This document shows positions 26,653-34,649 of a stretch of 64,000 nt of DNA, piece by piece. Source of the DNA: Neobacillus sp. CF12 (lineage in GTDB: Bacteria > Bacillota > Bacilli > Bacillales > Cytobacillaceae); the NCBI RefSeq assembly GCF_030348765.1, contig NZ_JAUCEU010000007.1, forward strand, positions 4,871,501 to 4,935,500, given 5' to 3'. The notes beneath the pieces are model-generated. The model searched no databases and was not told the DNA's origin. It saw nothing but the letters and a program-made list of their open reading frames with translations. The stretch's first letter is position 1. Each line of letters begins with the position of its first letter. A program made the translations under genes and the position numbers.

Positions 26653-28332
26653 TTGAGTGTGAATACTGATACAAGAAATAATTCAAAATTAATCTTTTTT
26701 GCTTTGCTTATTCTAACAATTTATCTGTCCCCCCTCTTTATTCTCCAAGAAAATGCTCATATCCGTGTCCATGATAACTTGGATTCGAATTTAGCATGGT
26801 ATAAGGTTCTAGCAAGCAGTGGTCAAATGTTTGGGGATGTCAATGCTGTTATCCCCCAAATAATAAATGGGGTACCAAGAAATGCATTTGGAACAGAATA
26901 CAGCATCATTGTCTGGCTCTATGCCCTGTTTCCAACCATGATTGCCTATGGGCTTAGTCAGGCCCTTACGAGGGTAGTTGCTTTTATTGGGATGTATTTA
27001 CTATTAAAAAAACACCTTCTTCCGGATGAAAGATGGAGTTTTTTGCAGGTTGCGACTTCCCTTGCATTTGCCTTAACCCCCTTTTGGCCATCGGGGATGC
27101 TTAGCACGTTAGGAATGCCGCTAGCCTTGTGGGCTTTCCTTAACATCCGAATTGGAGAAGGAACAAAGAAAGATTACATTGTCCTTACGCTCATTCCTTT
27201 TTACGCTAGCATTGTTTTAGGATTTTTCTTCTTTCTAAGTGCAATGGGGGTATTTTGGCTTGTAGATGTTGTAAGAGGGAAAGGATGGAATCTTCGTTTC
27301 TTTTTGTCTATTGCCTATATGACTTGTATTTTTATGCTCGTTGAGTATCGATTGGTCTATTCCTTTTTGTTTTCTACTGAACCAAACAGCCGCGATGAAT
27401 ATTTCCATGCTTCCTTACCCTTATGGAGAGTAGTACGGCTGACACTTAAAAATTTCGTGTTAGGGCATACCCATGTCATGACGGTCCATGGTCTATTTGT
27501 ATTACCTGTAACGTTAATTGCTCTTTACTTTGTTTTTTCAAAAAAGCTTTGGAAACAGGAAATGCTATTTGTATTTCTATTTATGTTAAATTTCTTGTTA
27601 TCACTCTGGTATGCCTTTTGGTTCTATAAAGGCTGGTTACCATTGACGAAAATATTTCACTTTATGGATACCTTTAATTTTGCCCGCTATCACTTTTTAA
27701 GGCCGTTGGTCATTTATGCGGGATTTGCGCTAGCTTTAAAAATACTTTCACTCCAAGGGCATAGCTGGTCGAAAACGGCAAAATGGTTTGCTATCTTACA
27801 AATCCTTTTATTGTGTTTATTCAACGACGAGATCATTTATCAGAAAAAGCCGACCGTAAAAGAATTTTATGCGGAGGCATTATTTTCAGAGATTAAGGAA
27901 CATATTGGCCAAGATCAAGCAAACTACCGGGTGGCCAGTATCGGAATTCATCCAGCTATTTCTCAATATAATGGCTTTTACACACTAGATACCTATAATA
28001 ACTTTTATCCTTTATCGTATAAGCATCAATTTAGAAAAATAATAGAGTCCGAATTGGCAAAAAATAAAAGTATACGCAAATATTTTGATCAATGGGGCGG
28101 CCGCTGTTATATCTTTACCGATCAACTTGGAAAAAGCTATATGATCAAAAAGGACTCAAAAAGGAAATTAAATAACCTGCAATTAAATACTTCTGTGTTT
28201 AAAGAAATGGGTGGTCAGTACATCATTTCTGCATTGCCTATTACCAACTCAGAGGAAAATCAACTAATCCTGGATAAAGTATTTACATCAAAAAGTTCCG
28301 CATGGAAAATTTATTTATACAAGACTTTGTAA
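26653..28332 (+). CDS. ykoS: Multi-spanning membrane protein of the YkoS/YfhO type (GT-C-like)
   Basis: 559 residues from TTG 26653 (AAGAGGTG at 26641-26648). GTG 26659 is an alternative, and the reading from 26569 lacks a ribosome site. About 11-12 transmembrane helices run from residue 10 to about 410, with an extracytoplasmic loop after helix 1 containing VHDNLDSNLAWYK, a DN/D motif typical of GT-C transferases. A soluble tail of about 140 residues follows. Followed by ykoT and gtrA-like genes, it probably transfers a sugar from undecaprenyl phosphate to an envelope polymer on the outer face, as YfhO does with lipoteichoic acid. Confidence 0.75.
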   Translation: MSVNTDTRNNSKLIFFALLILTIYLSPLFILQENAHIRVHDNLDSNLAWYKVLASSGQMFGDVNAVIPQIINGVPRNAFGTEYSIIVWLYALFPTMIAYGLSQALTRVVAFIGMYLLLKKHLLPDERWSFLQVATSLAFALTPFWPSGMLSTLGMPLALWAFLNIRIGEGTKKDYIVLTLIPFYASIVLGFFFFLSAMGVFWLVDVVRGKGWNLRFFLSIAYMTCIFMLVEYRLVYSFLFSTEPNSRDEYFHASLPLWRVVRLTLKNFVLGHTHVMTVHGLFVLPVTLIALYFVFSKKLWKQEMLFVFLFMLNFLLSLWYAFWFYKGWLPLTKIFHFMDTFNFARYHFLRPLVIYAGFALALKILSLQGHSWSKTAKWFAILQILLLCLFNDEIIYQKKPTVKEFYAEALFSEIKEHIGQDQANYRVASIGIHPAISQYNGFYTLDTYNNFYPLSYKHQFRKIIESELAKNKSIRKYFDQWGGRCYIFTDQLGKSYMIKKDSKRKLNNLQLNTSVFKEMGGQYIISALPITNSEENQLILDKVFTSKSSAWKIYLYKTL

Positions 28333-28351
28333 ACATCGGGGGTAATAGCGG

Positions 28352-29365
28352 ATGATGGAACCTGTCTTAACGATTGTTGTGCCTTGTTATAATGAAGAAG
28401 ATGTACTACCTGAAACCATTCATCAACTTGACCAATTCGTCAATCAATTGATCAGTGAACAACTTATTTCCAGCACAACCAAAATTTTGTTTATTGATGA
28501 TGGCAGTAAGGACAGAACATGGGAAATCATATATAAAGCAGGATTAAGAAATGAACATGTCCGTGGAATAAAACTATCAAGAAATGTAGGTCATCAAAAC
28601 GCCCTGTTGGCTGGCTTATTTGCGGCAAAGGACTATTCAGATTGTGTTGTCTCTATTGACGCTGACCTTCAGGATGATATTGAGGTAATTCGAGAATTTA
28701 TCCATAAATTTAATGAAGGAAATGAGATTGTTTATGGCGTTCGTAAACGCAGGGACACAGATACGTTCTTTAAACGGAGCACCGCTCAAGGCTTTTATAA
28801 ACTTATGAGAAAAATGGGCGTTAATCTTGTTTATAATCATGCGGATTTTCGGTTAATGAGCAAACGAGCATTAGCGGAGTTAGAAGGATTTAAAGAAGTG
28901 AATCTTTTTCTACGAGGTATCGTTCCGCTCCTTGGATTTCGTTCGGATGTCGTATACTATGACCGAAAAGAAAGAATAGCAGGTGAAACGAAGTACCCGT
29001 TAAAGAAAATGCTTGCTTTTGCCTTTGACGGAATCACCTCCTTTTCTGTATCACCGATTCGATTTGTATTATTTGTCGGGTTTATTTCCTTTTTCCTCAG
29101 CCTGTTATTTGGAATATACTTTTTACTGTTAAAGACCTTAGGGGAAACGCAGACAGGCTGGACATCACTTATTACGTCCATCTGGTTAATTGGCGGATTG
29201 CAGTTGATTGCGATTGGGCTAATAGGGGAGTATGTAGGGAAAATATATAAAGAATCAAAACAACGTCCAAAATTTATCATCGATATTGATACTTTCTCCA
29301 TGCCTATTCCAAGACATCATTTAATTCGAAAAAGTGAGGAGGATGAATTATATAAAACCAACTAA
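28352..29365 (+). CDS. ykoT: Polyprenyl-phosphate glycosyltransferase (GtrB/CsbB/YkoT type)
   Basis: 337 residues. The GT2 domain covers residues 1-235 with TIVVPCYNEE, the nucleotide aspartates FIDDGSKD, DXD in SIDADLQDD, and the YDRKERIAGETKYP loop of dolichol-phosphate-mannose-synthase relatives. Two C-terminal transmembrane helices follow (about 238-262 and 275-298). It charges undecaprenyl phosphate with a hexose on the cytoplasmic face. The length equals B. subtilis YkoT as I recall it, and the adjacent YkoS-like gene favours that name over csbB. The 3' end overlaps gtrA by 23 nt. Confidence 0.82.
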   Translation: MMEPVLTIVVPCYNEEDVLPETIHQLDQFVNQLISEQLISSTTKILFIDDGSKDRTWEIIYKAGLRNEHVRGIKLSRNVGHQNALLAGLFAAKDYSDCVVSIDADLQDDIEVIREFIHKFNEGNEIVYGVRKRRDTDTFFKRSTAQGFYKLMRKMGVNLVYNHADFRLMSKRALAELEGFKEVNLFLRGIVPLLGFRSDVVYYDRKERIAGETKYPLKKMLAFAFDGITSFSVSPIRFVLFVGFISFFLSLLFGIYFLLLKTLGETQTGWTSLITSIWLIGGLQLIAIGLIGEYVGKIYKESKQRPKFIIDIDTFSMPIPRHHLIRKSEEDELYKTN

Positions 29366-29765
29366 TTCATTTATTCGTTTTCTTTTGGTTGGGGTGATTA
29401 ATACATTTGTGGGCTTATTTATCATCTTCTTTTTGCTAAATGCTGTTCAACTTTCCTATTGGTTTTCTACCTTTGCAGGTAATGTGATTGGGGCATGTGT
29501 CAGTTATTGTTTAAATCGTTCCTTTACCTTTAATAGCAAGGTGCCTTTTCAACGCGGACTGCCAAGGTTTTTTACGATCATTCTTATCTGTTATGTCGGT
29601 TCGTATTTTTTTAGTGAAAAGTTATTGATTTGGATGAACCAATTCTATACTGTAAATACACTGGTTGAACAAAATGGAGCTGTACTTTTAGGGAGTGTAC
29701 TTTATACAATAAGTAATTACCTAGGTCAGAAATATTTCGTTTTTAATACTGTTAAGACCGCTTAA
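29343..29765 (+). CDS. GtrA-like small membrane flippase
   Basis: 140 residues from ATG 29343. A GTG at 29334 is an alternative; the shared AGTGAGGAGG stretch leaves the start uncertain. Four transmembrane helices with the GtrA-family opening FIRFLLVGVINTFVGLF and the middle motif SYCLNRSFTF. GtrA proteins are believed to flip the polyprenyl-phospho-sugar made by GtrB to the outside. Overlap with ykoT implies translational coupling. With ykoS it completes the three-component glycosylation system. Confidence 0.85.
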   Translation: MNYIKPTNSFIRFLLVGVINTFVGLFIIFFLLNAVQLSYWFSTFAGNVIGACVSYCLNRSFTFNSKVPFQRGLPRFFTIILICYVGSYFFSEKLLIWMNQFYTVNTLVEQNGAVLLGSVLYTISNYLGQKYFVFNTVKTA

Positions 29766-29801
29766 GGAGTTTTCTTTTTCAAAGGAAGACTCTTTTTTTT
29801 G
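29766..29801 (+). terminator. Terminator after the glycosylation cluster
   Basis: GAGTTTTCTTT/AAAGGAAGACTC stem with wobble pairs and eight T. Confidence 0.7.
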
Positions 29802-29880
29802 CAAATAAAGTGGTACAACCCCTTTTTCCTGAATAGAAATTGAAAGACAGGCTTCTATTTCAATTCAGGGAGAGATTAGA

Positions 29881-30507
29881 ATGAATGTATTTTTGAGTTA
29901 TATTTTACTGGGATTGTCGCTTGCGGCTCCGATTGGTCCAATTAATGCAGCACAAATTGATAAGGGGATAAGACATGGCTTTATGCATTCATGGCTTATT
30001 GGGGTAGGGGCTGTCGTTGCTGATGGGGTTTACATGATGGTCGTTTATTTTGGAGTCGTTCACTTCCTTGAAACTCCATTTATGAAAACCTTTTTATGGT
30101 CATTCGGTTGTTTTGTTTTAATTTATACCGGTATTGAAACAATGTTATCTGCAAATAAACACAAAATTGGAGAAAAAGCAAAGGATGAACCATTAATCAA
30201 ATCCTTTTTTTCTGGCTTTTTTATGTCAATATCCAATCCATTAACGATATTATTTTGGCTGGGAATTTACGGCTCTGTTCTCGCAAAGACCGCTGCGACC
30301 TATGAAACAAGCCAGTTAATTCTTTATAGCTCAGCTATATTTATTGGATTACTTATATGGGATTTTACAATGGCTAGTATTGCTAGTAATTTCCGAAAAT
30401 ATTTGACCTCTCAGTTACTTGTTGGAATCTCGCTTTTATCTGGAGTGTCATTGATTGGATTTGGGGTTTACTTTGGCTTTCAGGCCTTTAATGTTTTATT
30501 TGGATAA
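29881..30507 (+). CDS. LysE/RhtB-family exporter
   Basis: 208 residues with six predicted helices. The LysE signature is at the N-terminus: GLSLAAPIGPINAAQIDKGIRHGF. A second conserved motif FFSGFFMSISNPLTILFW follows the cytoplasmic loop, which is Lys/Glu-rich (KHKIGEKAKDE). The family exports amino acids such as lysine, homoserine or threonine. The substrate here cannot be deduced. AGGGAGAGATTAGA precedes the ATG. Monocistronic. Confidence 0.88.
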   Translation: MNVFLSYILLGLSLAAPIGPINAAQIDKGIRHGFMHSWLIGVGAVVADGVYMMVVYFGVVHFLETPFMKTFLWSFGCFVLIYTGIETMLSANKHKIGEKAKDEPLIKSFFSGFFMSISNPLTILFWLGIYGSVLAKTAATYETSQLILYSSAIFIGLLIWDFTMASIASNFRKYLTSQLLVGISLLSGVSLIGFGVYFGFQAFNVLFG

Positions 30508-30513
30508 ATAAAA

Positions 30514-30538
30514 AAGCCAGCGAAGTAATCGCTGGCAG
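30514..30538 (-). terminator. Terminator for the amino-acid permease
   Basis: A perfect 8-bp stem GCCAGCGA/TCGCTGGC. A T-run follows only on the minus strand (TTTTTTATT), so it serves the permease; it may also stop the exporter transcript. Confidence 0.8.
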
Positions 30539-30545
30539 TAAGATA

Positions 30546-31907
30546 TTAGGCGGTAGGCCAAGGACTAAGGACTTTGCCTTTTTTCTTTTTCTTTTTCCAC
30601 TTTAGATTCATAATTAAAGTAATGCAGCCAATGATCCCAATGAAAGCTAGGCTAATAAAGAAACCAGGGCGGCTTGTGCTATGAAATAATGTTCCACTTA
30701 CTGCAATACATATTAACAGAATCCCTATCGAGTATTTTATTTTATCCTTTGCACTTACCTCTAATAGCTTCCAGGATGAAGCTAAAATAAAAATCCAATT
30801 GTAAAGAAGCATAAGCCCTGCGGCTGTTGTAATGTACTCATAAACATGACCCGGCATTAATAGTGCAGAGACAATCGAAAGAGATATTCCCAACACTGTA
30901 ATCAGCAAGGTGGGAATGGGAACTTTTAGTTTCCCCTGTTTGCAAAACAAACCTGGTGCATCCCCTTCTTCAGAGAGTGTTACAAGAATGCTGGTTACAG
31001 CAAAAAGGGAAGCCACCATTGTTGAAAATCCCGCAATAATTAGGGCTCCGTTAAAAAGATGCGGAATAAAGGTTAAATTGTAATTGTCTAATGCATTTAC
31101 AAATGGACTTTTCTCACCATTAAACTTATTCCAAGGCACCATCAAGACGGCGAGACCGATGGAAAGCATATAGATAATCATTAGTGTGAAAAGCATTACC
31201 TTACCGGCCTTAGGAGCTTCCTTTGGATCCTTTAATTGGGTAGCCATTAACCCTAATATTTCAATTCCTCCAAATGCGTAAAAGGCAAAAATAACACCTG
31301 ACCATAAACCTAGAACACCATGGGGGATTAAATCCTTTCTGCTATCAGGATATTGAATAGGCCGGTCTCCATCAATCACTCCAAAAATTGCTAATAACGC
31401 AATAATAACGAACATTAAGATTGCCGCTATTTTCAATACGGCAAGAATATTTTCTAATTTATTCAAGATAGCTACGCCGATAAGAACCACAACAAGTCCC
31501 AGCAGAGCGTATCCACCAGCAAATAACCATAATGGAACATTAGGAAACCAAAATCGCGAAAAAATAGACAGCGCGGTCATTTGACTACCCATAATTAAAA
31601 CCTCGGACACCCAATAAACCCAGCCGCTGCTAAATCCTGCCCATCTGCCGAATGCTTTCTTCGCATAAGAACGAAACCCGCCTTTTAGGGGTTCCTGTGC
31701 AGTCATTTTTGCCAGAGCGTCAAAAACCAAATAGGTTCCAGCAGCTGCAAGAATGAAGGCGATTAGTATGGCAGGTCCAGTCATTTTGATGGCGATACTT
31801 GATCCTAGGAAAAATCCTGTACCAATTGTGCACCCCACCCCAAATAACGAGAGTTGCCACCACTTCATATTTTTTTGTTCATTTTCACCGCTACTCGATT
31901 TGCCCAT
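30546..31907 (-). CDS. APC-superfamily amino-acid permease
   Basis: 453 residues, 12 predicted helices. The first shows the consensus FGVGCTIGTGFFLGSSIAIKMTGPA; later GGFRSYAKKAFGRWAGFSSGW and FAFYAFGGIEILGLMATQLKDPKEAPKA are typical of the amino-acid/cation symporter family (YtnA/AapA group). The C-terminus is a run of lysines. The transported amino acid cannot be told. The start codon overlaps the end of a small upstream ORF (31891-32064) by 17 nt, suggesting coupled translation. Confidence 0.85.
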   Translation of the reverse strand: MGKSSSGENEQKNMKWWQLSLFGVGCTIGTGFFLGSSIAIKMTGPAILIAFILAAAGTYLVFDALAKMTAQEPLKGGFRSYAKKAFGRWAGFSSGWVYWVSEVLIMGSQMTALSIFSRFWFPNVPLWLFAGGYALLGLVVVLIGVAILNKLENILAVLKIAAILMFVIIALLAIFGVIDGDRPIQYPDSRKDLIPHGVLGLWSGVIFAFYAFGGIEILGLMATQLKDPKEAPKAGKVMLFTLMIIYMLSIGLAVLMVPWNKFNGEKSPFVNALDNYNLTFIPHLFNGALIIAGFSTMVASLFAVTSILVTLSEEGDAPGLFCKQGKLKVPIPTLLITVLGISLSIVSALLMPGHVYEYITTAAGLMLLYNWIFILASSWKLLEVSAKDKIKYSIGILLICIAVSGTLFHSTSRPGFFISLAFIGIIGCITLIMNLKWKKKKKKGKVLSPWPTA

Positions 31908-32064
31908 TTACTTTTCTCCCAGTAGCCCCTACTGATTTATCTGTATTGTCCTGGTTATTGTATTCAGGGTCGTTTTTGCCTCGTTGTTGGTTCGCACCAC
32001 CCAAATATACGCCTTGATGGTTCTGCTGTTCTTTTCTAAATTTATTAAAATTCTCGTTTACCAT
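31891..32064 (-). CDS. Small hydrophilic protein overlapping the permease start
   Basis: A 57-residue ORF with a strong site GAGGGGACTTCT before its ATG. Very polar, rich in Asn, Gln and Gly (NFNKFRKEQQNHQ, GANQQRGKNDPEY) and with a basic end. No hydrophobic core is seen, so it is likely disordered. Its last 17 nt overlap the permease in another frame. The composition recalls small spore proteins, but I do not recognise a family. It could also act simply as a leader that couples translation. Confidence 0.6.
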   Translation of the reverse strand: MVNENFNKFRKEQQNHQGVYLGGANQQRGKNDPEYNNQDNTDKSVGATGRKVNGQIE

Positions 32065-32278
32065 AGAAGTCCCCTCATTTCTTTTTCATTCTATATGTTA
32101 AGATACACGGTATGAAAAAACTTATTCAGCCAGTTCATATGAGCTAATTAGGTTTTTGTTGGAATCGCTAAATTGATACATAAACATCGACGAAAACAAT
32201 GAAAATAAAAAGGTACTTGATAAAGATGAAATTAACTGGGCGATATAGATAAGCAATAAGCCTTGAAAGGGGTTTACT

Positions 32279-33034
32279 ATGTTAACGACAGAGCAGCTTG
32301 CTGGTTTTCGTTTGCAATTACTAAAGGAAAAAGAGGAAATTGAAGAGCGTCTCGAGCAAAATGATCATTATGGTTTAGAACGCGGTCATTTTCACGAATC
32401 GATGGGGGAATTATCAAGTTATGATAATCATCCTGCAGATGAGGGTTCAGAGTTATATGAACGTGAAAAAGATATTGCATTAAATGAGCATACCGATTTG
32501 CAGCTAAGAAATATAAATAAAGCACTTGAAGCAATGGAAAATGGAACATATGGTAAATGTGAAGTCTGCGGAAATGAAATTTCTTATGAACGATTAGAGG
32601 CATTGCCTAATACAACCTATTGTAAAGAACATAGTCCAGAGCAAGTGGTATCACATGATCGTCCAATTGAAGAGGGAGTTTTAATGCCGCCATTTGGGAA
32701 GTTTGATATGGATACAAAAGATGAGAATGTTGCTTTTGACGCAGAGGACTCTTGGCAGGTCGTAGAACAATGGGGAACATCCGATACACCATCGGATTTA
32801 GCCTTTCCACAAGAGCACTATAATGATGTTGGAATAGAACCGGATGAAAATGAGGGCTATGTTGAGGATTTCGAAAACTTTGTAGGTAATGATATGTATG
32901 GGAACAATATAACCGTTTACCCAAATCCACAACACGAACGCTATGAAGAATCACTTGATGAAGAAGGGATCATGACAAGCTTTGGGGATTTACCAGCATA
33001 TGAACATGATCCATATGTCGAGGATGATAAATAA
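32279..33034 (+). CDS. yteA: YteA-type DksA/TraR zinc-finger protein
   Basis: 251 residues (YteA about 239). An N-terminal coiled coil at about 8-95 (LKEKEEIEERLEQND) is followed by the DksA/TraR zinc finger C-EV-C ... YCKEH at about 99-122, in which the last ligand is probably His. A long acidic tail with YEESLDEEGIMTSFGDLPAYEHDPY, conserved in the YteA/YocK/YlyA group, ends the protein. The shorter paralogues bind RNA polymerase. A transcription-modulating role here is inference. Ribosome site AAAGGGGTTTACT. Confidence 0.85.
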   Translation: MLTTEQLAGFRLQLLKEKEEIEERLEQNDHYGLERGHFHESMGELSSYDNHPADEGSELYEREKDIALNEHTDLQLRNINKALEAMENGTYGKCEVCGNEISYERLEALPNTTYCKEHSPEQVVSHDRPIEEGVLMPPFGKFDMDTKDENVAFDAEDSWQVVEQWGTSDTPSDLAFPQEHYNDVGIEPDENEGYVEDFENFVGNDMYGNNITVYPNPQHERYEESLDEEGIMTSFGDLPAYEHDPYVEDDK

Positions 33035-33039
33035 AATAA

Positions 33040-33068
33040 AAAACAGCTTTCGTTTGGAAAGCTGTTTT
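33040..33068. terminator. Bidirectional terminator, yteA/yozQ
   Basis: A perfect 12-bp stem AAAACAGCTTTC/GAAAGCTGTTTT. Confidence 0.9.
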
Positions 33069-33076
33069 CTCTAATT

Positions 33077-33295
33077 TTATTCGTTTCTATAGGGTTTTTG
33101 GGCAATTGGGAGATCCTTCGCGTTTAAATCGTCATCAGTGGATGTATCAATTTCCCCCTCCATATAGGCGTCACTTACCTGTTCATGTGTGGTCGATAGA
33201 CCCGTTGACATAACATCGTTTTTTTGATAGTCGCTTGTTTCGTAGATACGACCAGCGAGATCAGTGCTGTTGTTAGTGGAATTCTTTTTATCCAT
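33077..33295 (-). CDS. yozQ: YozQ-like small protein (DUF4025)
   Basis: 72 residues, strongly acidic and polar, with the segment IYETSDYQKNDVMSTGLSTTHEQVSDAYMEG that I associate with the DUF4025/YozQ family of Bacillus. No membrane segment. AAAGGAGAGTGCAAC precedes the ATG. Function unknown. Small proteins of this kind are often made in stationary phase or sporulation, but nothing here proves it. Confidence 0.65.
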   Translation of the reverse strand: MDKKNSTNNSTDLAGRIYETSDYQKNDVMSTGLSTTHEQVSDAYMEGEIDTSTDDDLNAKDLPIAQKPYRNE

Positions 33296-33387
33296 GTTGC
33301 ACTCTCCTTTAATAAAATAAGATACAACCGTATTTTCTACGTTTTATTCAAGGATTACTCATACAAAAAATCAAGGGGCTGATGAAT

Positions 33388-33531
33388 ATGCAAAAAGACA
33401 AGTATCCTACGAGAGAAGAATTAGATGAAGCCTTTCATTTTCTTCATGATGCGATAAACAGAATAACCGTCGAAGAAGAAGAAGAGGAGATGAAGATGGA
33501 GGTAAATGGGAATAATCAGTCAGAGAAATAG
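33388..33531 (+). CDS. Small acidic protein, unknown
   Basis: 47 residues from ATG 33388 (AAGGGG at 33373-33378; ATG 33382 is also possible). One amphipathic helix (REELDEAFHFLHDAINRI) is followed by six consecutive Glu and a polar tail. I recognise no family. It lies 26 nt before the cation-efflux gene and may be co-transcribed with it. Confidence 0.5.
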   Translation: MQKDKYPTREELDEAFHFLHDAINRITVEEEEEEMKMEVNGNNQSEK

Positions 33532-33557
33532 AAAATTTTTTGAGGTGGACTAGATAG

Positions 33558-34442
33558 ATGAGGGAATCCTTAGCTAAGAAAATTGCCTGGATTAGTGTAA
33601 TCAGTAATATCATCTTAACAGTAGGGAAACTTTTCATAGGCTGGTATGGGAATAGTGATGCTGTTTTTGCGGATGGAATTCATTCTGCTGCGGATGTTTT
33701 TGCTTCCGTTATCGTTTTATTGGTCATTAAACTTGCCAATAAACCTGCCGATAATGAACATCCATATGGTCATGGAAAAGCAGAGGTAATTGTATCTGGT
33801 ATAGTAGGAATTTTACTTTTTATTGTTTCCATTTATGTGGTCTATGAAGGAATCGCTGGGTTCTTCCATGAAGTAGAAACACCAAGCTATTTAGCGATGT
33901 GGGTTGCAATCATTTCTTATGTGACAAAGATTATTTTGTATCGTTCATCATTAAAGGTAGCTAAGGAGCATAATAGTAAGGCAATTGAGGCCATTGCCTT
34001 TGACCATAAAGCAGATATTGTGGCTTCAATTGCTGCGGCTATTGGGGTTCTTCTCTCCATAATGGGCGAACACTTTGATATTTTTATCTTACACTATGGA
34101 GATAAAGCAGCAAGTATATTTGTAGCCTACTTAATTTTTAAAATCTCCAAGGAAATGTTAACCGAGGCTTTCGACATCTTACTCGAACGGAATATCGATG
34201 CCGAAACATTACAAGAATATATTAATATTGTCAATGAATTTCAGGAGGTCAAGCGGATTGATCGGATTCGAGCAAGGGAACATGGTCACTATGTTTTAGT
34301 TGATCTTAGAATTTCAATTGACCACTATAAAACAATTAAAGAAGGGCATGACCTTGCTAAGTTAATCAAAGGCAGAATGATGGAGAAATATGACAATATT
34401 GAAGAAGTGTTAATTCACCTAAATCCTTATTTTCCTGAATAA
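33558..34442 (+). CDS. Cation diffusion facilitator (CDF) metal efflux transporter
   Basis: 294 residues. Six transmembrane helices occupy residues 8-210, with the CDF metal-site motifs D-G-I-H-S-A-A-D in helix 2 and D-H-K-A-D in helix 5. A cytoplasmic ferredoxin-like C-terminal domain (RIRAREHGHYVLVDLRISID) follows. HPYGHGKAE is the conserved loop. The DxxxD/DxxxD arrangement is of the Zn/Fe/Mn type. B. subtilis MneP/MneS (manganese exporters) are the closest in size and pattern, but I do not assign the metal. Upstream of corA, though with a separate promoter between. Confidence 0.9.
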   Translation: MRESLAKKIAWISVISNIILTVGKLFIGWYGNSDAVFADGIHSAADVFASVIVLLVIKLANKPADNEHPYGHGKAEVIVSGIVGILLFIVSIYVVYEGIAGFFHEVETPSYLAMWVAIISYVTKIILYRSSLKVAKEHNSKAIEAIAFDHKADIVASIAAAIGVLLSIMGEHFDIFILHYGDKAASIFVAYLIFKISKEMLTEAFDILLERNIDAETLQEYINIVNEFQEVKRIDRIRAREHGHYVLVDLRISIDHYKTIKEGHDLAKLIKGRMMEKYDNIEEVLIHLNPYFPE

Positions 34443-34450
34443 AATCTAAT

Positions 34451-34479
34451 TTGTGCTTTTTGGTGTTTGGGTTTATGAT
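34451..34479 (+). promoter_or_regulatory. SigA promoter of the corA leader transcript
   Basis: TTGTGC (34451-34456), 17-bp spacer, TATGAT (34474-34479). Predicted start about 34486, giving a leader of about 160 nt before corA. Confidence 0.7.
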
Positions 34480-34514
34480 AATGAAGTAATTATATACACG
34501 AGGAGTTGATATTT

Positions 34515-34610
34515 TTGAGTTATGCAATAGACCCGGACCCTAGTAGCAAGAGGAAGTCAGTGTTATCTTTGAATTGGATTCTTCAGGAATATCAGCTCTT
34601 AAGAAGGTAG
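34515..34610 (+). CDS. Putative leader peptide upstream of corA
   Basis: A 31-codon ORF starting with TTG, with GAGGAG at 34500-34505 at a 9-nt spacing. The peptide begins MSYAID and contains the acidic/proline run IDPDP, followed by the basic SSKRKS, and ends QLLRR. This arrangement is like enterobacterial MgtL, whose EPDP-type sequence destabilises the ribosome at low Mg and thereby switches mgtA. Here the downstream gene is also a Mg transporter. The coding sequence contains one arm of an alternative RNA helix (34550-34560). Translation is inferred, not proven. Confidence 0.55.
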   Translation: MSYAIDPDPSSKRKSVLSLNWILQEYQLLRR

Positions 34611-34642
34611 TTTGGCTTCCTCGAACACAGTCAGTGAGGAGG
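34550..34642 (+). promoter_or_regulatory. Predicted translational switch in the corA leader
   Basis: The segment CTTCCTC (34616-34622) can pair either with the corA ribosome site GAGGAGG (34636-34642), sequestering it, or with GAGGAAG inside the leader ORF. The latter helix extends to 11 bp with two G-U pairs (34550-34560 with 34612-34622). The two helices exclude each other. Ribosome position on the leader ORF could decide between them. Confidence 0.5.
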
Positions 34643-34649
34643 TTTTATC

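Noticed and set aside
34486..34649. M-box magnesium riboswitch before corA
   Set aside because: The leader is too short and lacks the conserved M-box helices; a leader ORF with alternative helices explains the sequence better.
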